DNA of 6,468 nucleotides from assembly GCA_003697085.1 (NCBI GenBank), contig RFFU01000123.1, positions 1 to 6,468 on the forward strand, given 5' to 3'. This DNA comes from Candidatus Hydrogenedentota bacterium. Lineage in GTDB: Bacteria; UBA8481; J006. The position numbers and the translations under genes were made by a program. The notes under the pieces are model-generated. The model did no database searches. It saw only the letters and a program-made list of their open reading frames with translations, and was not told the origin of the DNA. Positions 1-5,771 of the stretch are shown one piece after another; the stretch's first letter is position 1; each line of letters starts with the position of its first letter.

Positions 1-1082
1 CCCCCAGGCTTCGCTCCCGGCGGCGCCGGTGGCGCGGGCGGCCCGGCAGGCTTCGCTCCCGGCGGCGCCGGTGGCGCAGGCGGACCACCGGGCTTCGCTC
101 CCGGCGGCGCCGGCGGCGCAGGCGGACCGCCGGGCTTCGCTCCTGGTGGCGCGGGTGGCATCGGAGGTCTCGGAGGCGCTCCCGCGGGCCCCGGCATCAT
201 CGGCGCACCCGGGGGAGCACCGGGCCGCGGCGGACCCGGCATACCTGCGGGACGCATTCCGCGTTGCGGAGGCCTTCTCTGAGGAGGGGCGGCGCTGATC
301 TTCGCTTGCGTTCGTTTCAGTTTCTCGGCTTCTTCGGTGGATATATCGAGTTTACTTTCGAGCGCCTGGGTGAAACTGCTGCCCGCGACCGTTGCGGCGC
401 GCGTAAAGACAAGTTCTCCCTTTTTGAGGATACTGATATCGGTTGTTCCGGAACCGAAATCGATGACGGCGATCGTCTCCTTTACGTCCGGATACACGTG
501 GCGAAAGGCAAACGCCGAGGAATAGGGGGTGATCTCGATGAGTTCCGGAATAATGTTAAAACGTTGAAGGACATTGATGTAGTCGTAGAGCCGATCATTC
601 TTGACCGCAACGATCAAGACCTCCGTCTCTTTCGAACCCGATTCCGCGCCCTCTCCCTCCGACGCTTCTTCTTCCTTTTTTTTCTTCTTTTTTTCTTTTT
701 TGGGCGGCGGAGCATTGAGAACCTTGTAACCGAAGGCGCATTCATTCAGAGGAAAAGGAATCAAAGGTTCCGCTTCATATCGGATCATCTGGGCGATGCG
801 ATCCGGAGGCGCCTCCGCCAGCCGCAAGGTTCTCACCACGGCCGCCTGACCGGGAATTGTGACGGCAATCCTTTTCGTCTTAACCTTGTTCCGCTTGAGA
901 AGGACTCCCAAGGCCTCCGCGATCGCATCCGCCGGGAAGGTGTCTCCCATTTCTTGAAGCGAAACGGCGAGCGGTTCGCTGTCGATCTTCTCGATCTTCG
1001 GAGCCGAGGCCTTCCCGCCGATTTGAATCAGTTTGAGAGCACTCGACCCAAAATCGATTGCATAGGAACCCAGTTTCGCCAT
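1..1082 (-). CDS. pilM: PilM-like type IV pilus assembly protein, 3' end missing
   Basis: An open frame starts at the ATG at 1082-1080 and runs off the left edge, giving 360 visible residues without a stop. PilM is a cytoplasmic actin-fold ATP-binding protein that links the inner-membrane PilN/PilO proteins to the pilus machinery. Visible signs are the N-terminal actin-type phosphate loop IDFGSSALKL (9-18), the block IRYEAEPLIPFPL (100-112) typical of PilM, a second nucleotide-binding motif VIDFGSGTTDISIL (206-219), and ISTEEAEKLKR (247-257). Two insertions are unusual: a Lys/Glu tract (about 128-154, KKEKKKKKKEEE and following) and a Pro/Gly/Ala/Lys segment from about residue 265 to the edge. 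PilM proteins are usually about 350 residues, so this one must be clearly longer. The start is followed at once by the first beta strand; the sequence before it is only weakly SD-like (GGGATTGGGTGA). The gene follows secG by 133 bp on the same strand. The PilM call is firm at family level; a broader 'PilM-like actin fold' reading is the alternative. Confidence 0.86.
   Translation of the reverse strand, partial: MAKLGSYAIDFGSSALKLIQIGGKASAPKIEKIDSEPLAVSLQEMGDTFPADAIAEALGVLLKRNKVKTKRIAVTIPGQAAVVRTLRLAEAPPDRIAQMIRYEAEPLIPFPLNECAFGYKVLNAPPPKKEKKKKKKEEEASEGEGAESGSKETEVLIVAVKNDRLYDYINVLQRFNIIPELIEITPYSSAFAFRHVYPDVKETIAVIDFGSGTTDISILKKGELVFTRAATVAGSSFTQALESKLDISTEEAEKLKRTQAKISAAPPQRRPPQRGMRPAGMPGPPRPGAPPGAPMMPGPAGAPPRPPMPPAPPGAKPGGPPAPPAPPGAKPGGPPAPPAPPGAKPAGPPAPPAPPGAKPG
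7..165 (-). repeat. 42-bp tandem repeats coding a Pro-rich 14-residue unit in PilM
   Basis: On the plus strand the word GGCTTCGCTCC recurs at 7, 49, 91 and 133, a period of exactly 42 bp. Copies 1-3 are nearly identical; the fourth decays after about 30 bp. Because 42 is a multiple of three, the frame is kept and each copy encodes the 14-residue unit GAKPGGPPAPPAPP on the minus strand. Changes such as GGT/GGC and CCA/CCG are mostly synonymous, so the peptide is kept while the DNA drifts; one copy has KPAG for KPGG. The array reaches the window edge, so the true copy number is unknown. Confidence 0.93.
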
Positions 1083-1110
1083 TCACCCAATCCCGTTCAA
1101 ATAATCATTT

Positions 1111-1133
1111 CCGGAAAGACTGCTTCTTTCCAG
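1111..1133 (-). other. Hairpin between secG and pilM
   Basis: Read on the minus strand, arms CTGGAAAGA and TCTTTCCGG enclose the 5-nt loop AGCAG. This gives a 9-bp stem with one G-U pair, 83 bp after the secG stop and 28 bp before the pilM start. An AT-rich stretch (AAATGATTATTTG) follows, but no real T-run, so it is at best a weak intrinsic terminator. It could also be a processing or mRNA-stabilising stem. Confidence 0.4.
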
Positions 1134-1169
1134 CGCAACGTCCCCTCAAAGCCACTTGCCTTGTCTGAT

Positions 1170-1203
1170 GCCAATTCTCGAAGCCGCCATCCCAAGAACT
1201 GGC
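1170..1203 (-). other. Inverted repeat just after the secG stop
   Basis: Arms at 1170-1179 and 1194-1203 pair over 10 bp with G-U wobbles around a 14-nt loop, starting 12 bp after the secG stop codon. No T-tract follows. It may protect the 3' end of the secG message or help termination; chance is not excluded. Confidence 0.25.
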
Positions 1204-1215
1204 CGCGGGAGCCGA

Positions 1216-1632
1216 CTATTCGGCAGCGGAACCGCCATCCGCTCCCGCTGCCTTCTCCTCCCTGCTTGCTCCGGTCGCCGCCGAGCCTTCCGCGCTCCCC
1301 CCGGCTTTCTCTGTCTTCTCTTCTCCGGACACACTCACTCCCGGCGTCTCTTGCGCACGGGGAATTTCCGCCCTCTGCACAATCGAGCCCGCGCGAGGAG
1401 ATAAGTACGCCAGAACGACGGACGTCACCATGAATGTGATCGCCACGTTTCGCGTCCATTTGACCATGAATTGATCCGTCTGGGCTCCAAAAGCCGAAGC
1501 CGATCCCATTCCGAAGGAAGCCGAAAGCGACGCTCCCTTCCCGCCCTGGACCAGAACGATCCCGATCAAGGAAAGGCAGGCAAGGACGTGAACAGCCAAA
1601 AACAACCAGTTGAGAAAACCAATGAATGACAT
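1216..1632 (-). CDS. secG: Preprotein translocase subunit SecG
   Basis: SecG is the small inner-membrane subunit of the SecYEG channel and assists SecA-driven export. The 138-residue product has the family layout: a first membrane helix at about 4-28 ending in IVLVQ, the cytoplasmic loop QGGKGASLSASFGMGSASAFG (29-49) that matches the SecG signature of Gly/Ser/Phe after VQ, and a second helix at about 62-78 (NVAITFMVTSVVLAYLS). The tail after residue 85 is rich in Ala, Gly, Glu and Ser, is likely disordered, and makes the protein longer than the common 70-110 residues. The ATG at 1632 is the only sensible start because the first helix begins at once. It has little SD: AGGA 9 nt upstream overlaps a promoter-like -10 box, so the gene may be read from a leaderless message. 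It lies 74 bp after citrate synthase. Confidence 0.93.
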   Translation of the reverse strand: MSFIGFLNWLFLAVHVLACLSLIGIVLVQGGKGASLSASFGMGSASAFGAQTDQFMVKWTRNVAITFMVTSVVLAYLSPRAGSIVQRAEIPRAQETPGVSVSGEEKTEKAGGSAEGSAATGASREEKAAGADGGSAAE

Positions 1633-1639
1633 AAAGCGT

Positions 1640-1667
1640 ATCCTATGCCGCCGAAACGGTGCGTCAA
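1640..1667 (-). promoter_or_regulatory. Promoter-like -35/-10 pair at secG
   Basis: On the minus strand TTGACG (1667-1662) and TAGGAT (1645-1640) are separated by 16 bp. The -35 box matches five of six consensus bases and the -10 box four of six. Only 7 bp separate the -10 box from the secG ATG, so transcription would begin at or next to the start codon. The AGGA within the -10 box could instead be a Shine-Dalgarno sequence, which would argue against a promoter here. Confidence 0.4.
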
Positions 1668-1670
1668 GCA

Positions 1671-1698
1671 GGTTTTGGAAAAAGCAACACCAAAAACC
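1671..1698 (-). other. Hairpin 3' of citrate synthase
   Basis: GGTTTTGG (1671-1678) can pair with CCAAAAACC (1690-1698) with one bulged base, leaving an 11-nt loop that contains a five-T run on the minus strand. It begins 8 bp after the citrate synthase stop. The T-run lies in the loop rather than after the stem, so this is not a standard intrinsic terminator. It may still separate citrate synthase from the secG promoter. Confidence 0.3.
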
Positions 1699-1706
1699 CG
1701 GTCACC

Positions 1707-2990
1707 TCAATCCTTCTTCGCGACCTCCTGTTTGAGCCACTGCGTCGTGACGGACTTCGGACGAATGATCGGCATCCCCAAAGCCCGCGCAAGCACGGCC
1801 TGACAGGTCACACCGATCGCCCGCGAAACCCCGAAGAGAACCGTGTAAAAGGGAAACTCGGTTACGCCGTAATGGTAAAGCAAGGAACCGGAAATGGCAT
1901 CCACGTTCGGCCACGGATCCTTGATCTTCTTCACCTGCCGCAGCACATTCGGCACCGTCTCGAATATCCGCACCACCGTCTGAAAAATCTCATCCTGCAT
2001 ACAATACTTCTTCCCGAAATCGAAGAACGCCTCGAACCGAGGATCCGTGACCCGCAGGACCGCGTGACCGTATCCGGGAATCACTTTCCCGGCCTCGAGC
2101 GTCTCCCAAGCAAATTTCTCGATCTCCTCCAAACTCGGAACGCCTCCAAATCGCTCGTGTACCATCAAAACCCATTTCAGACATTCTTGATTGGCAAGCC
2201 CGTGGAGCGGACCGGCTAAGCCGTTGAGCCCGGCCGAGAGACTGTAATAGAGATCCGACAGCGCCGAATTCACCGTCGCCGTCGTCGCGGCACTCACATT
2301 CCCACTCTCATGGTCGGAATGGAGAACGAGATAAAGTCTCATCAGGTCCGCAAACTCTCCGCTCGTATCCTCGACACCGAGCATCCGAGCGAAATTGAGC
2401 GCCAGAGGAAGTTTCTTATCTCCAGGAATCCGCGGCCCCTTGTTGAAACGCTTTCGGTAGATTCCCGCCGCCAGGACCGTTATCCTGGCGATGATATCCA
2501 AGGCGTCCTCCAGCGTGGAACGCCAATACTCGTCCTTCCTGATCCCCTTCGCGTAGGCCTTTGCGAAGGCCGACTCGCCCTGCATCGCCAAGAGTCCGAC
2601 CGAAAGCATCGTCATCGGATGCGTTTCCTCCGGAAGGGCGTCCAAAACCTTCCAGACGTTCTCCGGAACCTCCCGGCGCGCAGCCAGATCCGCTTGAATA
2701 TCTCTCTTCGTCACCGGATCGGGAAGTTCGCCGAGAAGCAATAGATGAATGATGTCCTCGGGAGAACAATCCACCAACTCCTTCACCGGCCGCCCGCGAA
2801 TCTTGAGCCCCGTTTCGGGCTCGACCGATGAGGTGTCGCAAAGAAGCCCCCGCACACCGCGCATACCACCGTAAACTTGCGAAACCGTCACCTGGGAAAT
2901 GACCTTTGTCCCGTGTTCCTTCGCCAACGATTTCGCCTCTTCCCTCAAACCTGGAATCACTCCGGCCAACCGTTCCTCCAAGACGCTCAT
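1707..2990 (-). CDS. gltA: Citrate synthase, mitochondrial (type I) class
   Basis: The enzyme condenses acetyl-CoA with oxaloacetate to citrate, the entry step of the TCA cycle, in the cytoplasm. The 427-residue protein resembles animal mitochondrial citrate synthase more than the usual bacterial hexameric enzyme. The blocks HSDHESGNVSA (224-234), NGLAGPLHGLANQE (256-269), IPGYGHAVLRVTDPR (304-318), PNVDAISG (361-368) and FYTVLFGVSRAIGV (381-394) are all recognisable. The catalytic triad is present as H263, H309 and D364, and the substrate-binding arginines as R318, R390 and R410. Each equals the mature pig heart residue minus 11 (H274, H320, D375, R329, R401, R421), from memory of that enzyme, so this half would align without gaps. 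The ATG at 2990 is backed by the best Shine-Dalgarno of the window. No allosteric NADH-site N-terminal domain of the E. coli type is seen. Carbamate kinase lies upstream and secG downstream on the same strand. Confidence 0.96.
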   Translation of the reverse strand: MSVLEERLAGVIPGLREEAKSLAKEHGTKVISQVTVSQVYGGMRGVRGLLCDTSSVEPETGLKIRGRPVKELVDCSPEDIIHLLLLGELPDPVTKRDIQADLAARREVPENVWKVLDALPEETHPMTMLSVGLLAMQGESAFAKAYAKGIRKDEYWRSTLEDALDIIARITVLAAGIYRKRFNKGPRIPGDKKLPLALNFARMLGVEDTSGEFADLMRLYLVLHSDHESGNVSAATTATVNSALSDLYYSLSAGLNGLAGPLHGLANQECLKWVLMVHERFGGVPSLEEIEKFAWETLEAGKVIPGYGHAVLRVTDPRFEAFFDFGKKYCMQDEIFQTVVRIFETVPNVLRQVKKIKDPWPNVDAISGSLLYHYGVTEFPFYTVLFGVSRAIGVTCQAVLARALGMPIIRPKSVTTQWLKQEVAKKD

Positions 2991-2996
2991 GATCCT

Positions 2997-3003
2997 ACCT
3001 CCC
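2997..3003 (-). promoter_or_regulatory. Strong ribosome binding site of citrate synthase
   Basis: GGGAGGT on the minus strand lies 6 bp before the ATG at 2990, an ideal distance, and fixes the start codon. It is the only near-consensus Shine-Dalgarno among the minus-strand genes. Confidence 0.8.
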
Positions 3004-3132
3004 TACTCATTTTCCCCCAGCATTCGTTTCCCTCGCCTCCGCCTGCTCTTTCACTCCTCTATCACCCATTCCATATATCCAGTCCGTCACCGCAATCACC
3101 GGCTCTCCCCTCTCTTCCGCCCCCTCCCCTTT

Positions 3133-3169
3133 CCGATTCCCGATTCATCCCGCAATTTCATCCCGCAAT
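3133..3169. repeat. Tandem duplications across the carbamate kinase stop codon
   Basis: The plus-strand 13-mer TTCATCCCGCAAT occurs twice in perfect tandem (3144-3156 and 3157-3169), and the stop codon of carbamate kinase (3158-3160) lies inside the second. Directly next to it, CCGATTC occurs twice (3133-3139 and 3140-3146). The rest of the gap, 2991-3132, holds no convincing gene. It is largely C/T on the plus strand, with runs such as CCCCCTCCCC, and looks like decayed simple repeat. Confidence 0.85.
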
Positions 3170-4114
3170 AATGCGCGTCCCCGTCTTCCCCTTCAGCGCC
3201 TCCTCCAGCGATTCCGTAGCGGTAATCAAGACCTCGCCGCCCCCTTCCTCAAGATAGTGGATCGCCGCCTGAATCTTTGGCCCCATCGAGCCGGGGGGGA
3301 ACTGGCCCTCCTCCAAATGACGCCGCGCCGAACCGACGTCCAGAAAATCCAGCGCGCGCTCCGCCGGCGTTCCAAAATTCAATTTCACCTTTTCCACGCC
3401 CGTGAGAATCACCAGCTTATCGGCTGCGACATCCAACGCCAACCTCGCGCTCGCTAAATCCTTGTCGATTACGGCTTCGACTCCTTTCAAATTCCCTTCT
3501 TGGTCCCGATAAACCGGTATCCCGCCGCCACCGCAGGCCACGACCAGAAATCCATTGGCCGCGAGAACACGAACCGCGTCCCTCTCCAAAATCTCCTTTG
3601 GTTGCGGAGAAGGAACAACCCGCCTCCAACCACGCCCCGAATCCTCTACGATCCGCCATCCGTCCTTCTCCGCGTGACGCCTCGCTTGTTCCTCCGTCAG
3701 AAAGGGCCCGATGGGTTTCGTTGGATTTTCGAAAGCCGGATCCTGGTGGTCCACGACACATCGCGTCACAACCGTGACAACAGTCCGGTCCACCCCTCGC
3801 CGCCGCAACTCGTTCGCCATCACCTGTTGCAACATATACCCCATCCCCCCTTCGGAATCCGCGACGCAGATATCCAGCGGTAGGGAATAAACCTCCCGGG
3901 ACGCCAGTTCGACCCTTCGCAGGATATTTCCCACCTGGGGACCGTTGCCGTGCGTGAGAATGATTTCGTACCCGTCACCGATCGCTCCCGCGATGTCGTG
4001 ACACGCTGCGGCTGAATTCTCAAATTGTTCTTCGATCGTCCCGACTTGCTCCGCCTTCTGGATCGCGTTCCCCCCCAACGCCACGACCAGCCGCTTTCCA
4101 CTCTCCGATTTCAT
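3158..4114 (-). CDS. arcC: Carbamate kinase
   Basis: The enzyme catalyses carbamoyl phosphate + ADP to carbamate (NH3 + CO2) + ATP, reversibly, in the cytoplasm. The 318-residue length is normal for the family. Amino acid kinase fold motifs are present in order: VVALGGNA (10-17), THGNGPQVG (54-62), SEGGMGYM (87-94), the subdomain segment PTKPIGPF (131-138) and GRGWRRVVPSPQP (160-172), ACGGGGIPV (193-201), VIDKDLASARLA (215-226) and GSMGPKIQAAI (275-285). The lysines in PTKPIG, IDKD and GSMGPK, which bind phosphate and nucleotide in known carbamate kinases, are all kept. The ATG at 4114 precedes the first strand by seven residues, but its Shine-Dalgarno is poor: AAAGG touches the ATG and GGAGAGG is 15 bp away. 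No arginine deiminase, ornithine carbamoyltransferase, agmatine or allantoin gene is in the window, so the pathway it serves is open. It sits 144 bp after the DUF1015 gene and 167 bp before citrate synthase. Confidence 0.96.
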   Translation of the reverse strand: MKSESGKRLVVALGGNAIQKAEQVGTIEEQFENSAAACHDIAGAIGDGYEIILTHGNGPQVGNILRRVELASREVYSLPLDICVADSEGGMGYMLQQVMANELRRRGVDRTVVTVVTRCVVDHQDPAFENPTKPIGPFLTEEQARRHAEKDGWRIVEDSGRGWRRVVPSPQPKEILERDAVRVLAANGFLVVACGGGGIPVYRDQEGNLKGVEAVIDKDLASARLALDVAADKLVILTGVEKVKLNFGTPAERALDFLDVGSARRHLEEGQFPPGSMGPKIQAAIHYLEEGGGEVLITATESLEEALKGKTGTRIIAG

Positions 4115-4185
4115 CCTTTAAATAACCAACCTCTCCTCGAAGCGGTTTCTCAATCCTTCTTTATTCTCTTCTCTTCTCCAAAGTT

Positions 4186-4213
4186 ATCCTATTCACATAA
4201 TTCGATCTGTAAA
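4186..4213 (-). promoter_or_regulatory. Possible promoter of carbamate kinase
   Basis: In the AT-rich gap after the DUF1015 gene the minus strand has TTTACA (4213-4208) and TAGGAT (4191-4186) with 16 bp between them. Five of six and four of six consensus bases match. Transcription would start near 4180, leaving a leader of about 65 nt. The 16-bp spacing and the TAGGAT box are the same as at secG. Confidence 0.35.
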
Positions 4214-4258
4214 GATAATTCGGACTCCAAAGAAACACTCTGTCCGCGTGGAATCGCG

Positions 4259-5512
4259 TCACGACGATTCCGGGCCGCTGTTCGAGTCGGAAATCACCTT
4301 GATGACAAAACCGTCCTTCAACTTCGGCTCGAACCAGGTCGATTTCGGAGGCATAATCCGGCCGGCGTCGGCGATCTCCATCAAATCGGCGACCTGGACG
4401 GGAAAGAGCGAGAAGGCCACTCCGCCGCCTTCCCTCACCCGCCGCTCCAGCTCCCCCGTTCCGCGAATCCCCCCGACAAAATCGATCCGATCCGAACGCC
4501 TCGGATCCTCGATCCCCAACACCGGAGCCAGCAGATTTTCCTGCAAGATACTGGTGTCCAGCCGCCCCACGGGATCCCGCTCGTCATACGTGCTCTTCCG
4601 CGGAACCAGCGTCCACCACCGGTTTCGAAAATACATCGCGATTCTGTGGACCTCCCCCGGCGTCGGATTCCGATCGTCGAGCACGATGAAGTTCTTCGAC
4701 ACTTCCGTGAGAAATTCCTCCTCGCTCAATCCGTTGAAATCCTTCACGATCCGGTTGTACGGAAGAATCTTGAGTTCGTCGTCCGGGAAAAGGACCGCGA
4801 GGAAAAAGTTGAACGGCTCCTCCCCCGTCACGTGTTCCCGTTTGTTCCGCGCACGAATACAGGACCGCGTGTAGGAGGCCGCGCGATGGTGTCCGTCCGC
4901 AATGTATAACTCCGGTACCGCCGAAAACTCCTCGACCCATTCCCCCGGACGCTCGATGACCCAGAGCCTGTTCCGAACCCCGTCGTATGTCGTGACATCG
5001 AAGACCGGCGGCGTTTCCTTGACCCTCCTCGCCAAATCCTTGATCGAGTCGCGATGGCGATAAACGAGGAAAACGGGACCGGTGTGGGCCCCGAGATACT
5101 CCGTGTGCTTCGTCCTATCCTCCTCCTTGTCCGCGCGCGTCAACTCATGCTTTTTGATCCGCCCCGCCTCGTACTCCATCGCTGAAGCCCCCGCCACGAC
5201 CCCCGTCTGCGCCCGCCCGTTTACCTCCAATTCATAAAGGTATAACGACGGAACCGGGTCCTGCTCCAACCACCCCTTCTCCAACATTGCCTGAAAATTC
5301 TCCCGCGCCTTTTCGTATACCGATTCGTCATAGAGAGATGTTCCCTCGGGAAGATCTATCTCGGAACGCGAGACATGAAGGAAACTGTACGGATTCCCCT
5401 CCGCCAACCTCGCCGCCTCCTTCGTGTCGACGATGTCATAAGGCGGAGCCACCATCTGCTCGACCAAATCTTGCCGGGGACGGTACCCCTTGAACGGAGA
5501 AATCTTAGCCAT
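4259..5512 (-). CDS. DUF1015 family protein
   Basis: The 417-residue protein is a full-length DUF1015 member, the usual size being about 400-430. Recognisable blocks are the start ISPFKGYRP (4-12), MVAPPYDIV (20-28), GRIKKHELT (117-125), the motif YIADGHHRAAS (203-213), the NRIVKDFNG segment (253-261) and the closing MPPKSTWFEPKLKDGFVI (387-404). No signal peptide or membrane helix is seen, so it is probably cytoplasmic. No activity is firmly established for this family that I can cite. The DGHHR motif recalls the ParB/Srx-like fold of the archaeal free serine kinase SerK, and DUF1015 genes often lie beside serine biosynthesis genes (serA, serC) in other bacteria. Serine or small-molecule phosphorylation is therefore a reasonable guess, but no serine gene is present here. 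The ATG at 5512 has no clear Shine-Dalgarno and lies 11 bp after a good -10 box. It is the first gene of the minus-strand series. Confidence 0.93.
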   Translation of the reverse strand: MAKISPFKGYRPRQDLVEQMVAPPYDIVDTKEAARLAEGNPYSFLHVSRSEIDLPEGTSLYDESVYEKARENFQAMLEKGWLEQDPVPSLYLYELEVNGRAQTGVVAGASAMEYEAGRIKKHELTRADKEEDRTKHTEYLGAHTGPVFLVYRHRDSIKDLARRVKETPPVFDVTTYDGVRNRLWVIERPGEWVEEFSAVPELYIADGHHRAASYTRSCIRARNKREHVTGEEPFNFFLAVLFPDDELKILPYNRIVKDFNGLSEEEFLTEVSKNFIVLDDRNPTPGEVHRIAMYFRNRWWTLVPRKSTYDERDPVGRLDTSILQENLLAPVLGIEDPRRSDRIDFVGGIRGTGELERRVREGGGVAFSLFPVQVADLMEIADAGRIMPPKSTWFEPKLKDGFVIKVISDSNSGPESS

Positions 5513-5523
5513 ACTCGCGGCGT

Positions 5524-5551
5524 ACTATATCGCGCTCATTAAAAATGACAA
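5524..5551 (-). promoter_or_regulatory. Promoter of the DUF1015 gene
   Basis: On the minus strand TTGTCA (5551-5546) and TATAGT (5529-5524) each match five of six consensus bases, with a 16-bp AT-rich spacer. The -10 box ends 11 bp before the ATG at 5512, so the message should have a leader of only about 4-6 nt. The -35 box directly abuts the palindrome ATACC-T-GGTAT (5551-5561), a possible operator, which itself overlaps the heptamer repeat. Confidence 0.55.
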
Positions 5552-5556
5552 TACCT

Positions 5557-5577
5557 GGTATCAGGCATCAGGCACAG
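5557..5577. repeat. Short heptamer repeat beside the DUF1015 promoter
   Basis: The plus strand reads GGTATCA GGCATCA GGCACAG, three 7-bp units differing by one to three bases, with TCAGGCA perfect twice (5561-5567 and 5568-5574). The period is the same as in the array at 5772-5869, on the other side of the palindrome cluster. Confidence 0.6.
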
Positions 5578-5614
5578 CAAACGCGCCGGCTCTTCTCCCC
5601 CGCCCCGTCCCTGC

Positions 5615-5755
5615 CCTCGGCCCGGCGGCAACGCCGAGGCCTCCCTCCTCCGTTATTCCGAAGCGGGCACAGCCCGACGCGAAATCCCCCTCGAGTGCCC
5701 GATTCGCCCCGCAGGTTGAGAACCCGCACTCCATCCCTGCAGGCAAGATGCCTGC
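5615..5755. repeat. Cluster of small palindromes (intergenic repeat element)
   Basis: Four hairpin-forming units follow one another. Unit 5739-5755 is a perfect 7-3-7 palindrome (GCAGGCA AGA TGCCTGC). Unit 5711-5727 has the same 7-3-7 design (GCAGGTT GAG AACCCGC) with one wobble. Unit 5664-5676 is a shorter 5-3-5 (CGGGC ACA GCCCG). Unit 5615-5639 has 7-bp arms CCTCGGC and GCCGAGG around 11 nt. The repeated 17-bp design, flanked by heptamer repeats, points to a modular non-coding repeat of the kind dispersed in many bacterial genomes. Whether copies exist elsewhere in this genome cannot be seen here. Confidence 0.6.
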
Positions 5756-5771
5756 GCTCCCAGGATGCGCT

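Noticed and set aside
1083-1215. A tRNA gene after secG, as in some other bacteria
   Set aside because: No cloverleaf with T-loop and CCA-end stem could be fitted; only two simple hairpins are seen.
264-1433. A 389-codon open frame on the plus strand
   Set aside because: It lies opposite PilM and SecG, both recognised with family motifs, and its translation is Arg/Leu/Phe-rich with no domain. It is a shadow of the real genes.
3007-3099. A 30-codon GTG-start frame on the minus strand before citrate synthase, with GGGGAG 5 bp upstream
   Set aside because: The whole gap is purine-rich, so a GGAG-like sequence is expected by chance. The peptide matches nothing I know, and the frame ends just before the citrate synthase ribosome binding site. 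An upstream leader peptide cannot be excluded but is not supported.
4115-4258. Intrinsic terminator of the DUF1015 gene
   Set aside because: The best pairing (CGGAC with GTCCG) has only five base pairs, a long loop and no T-run.
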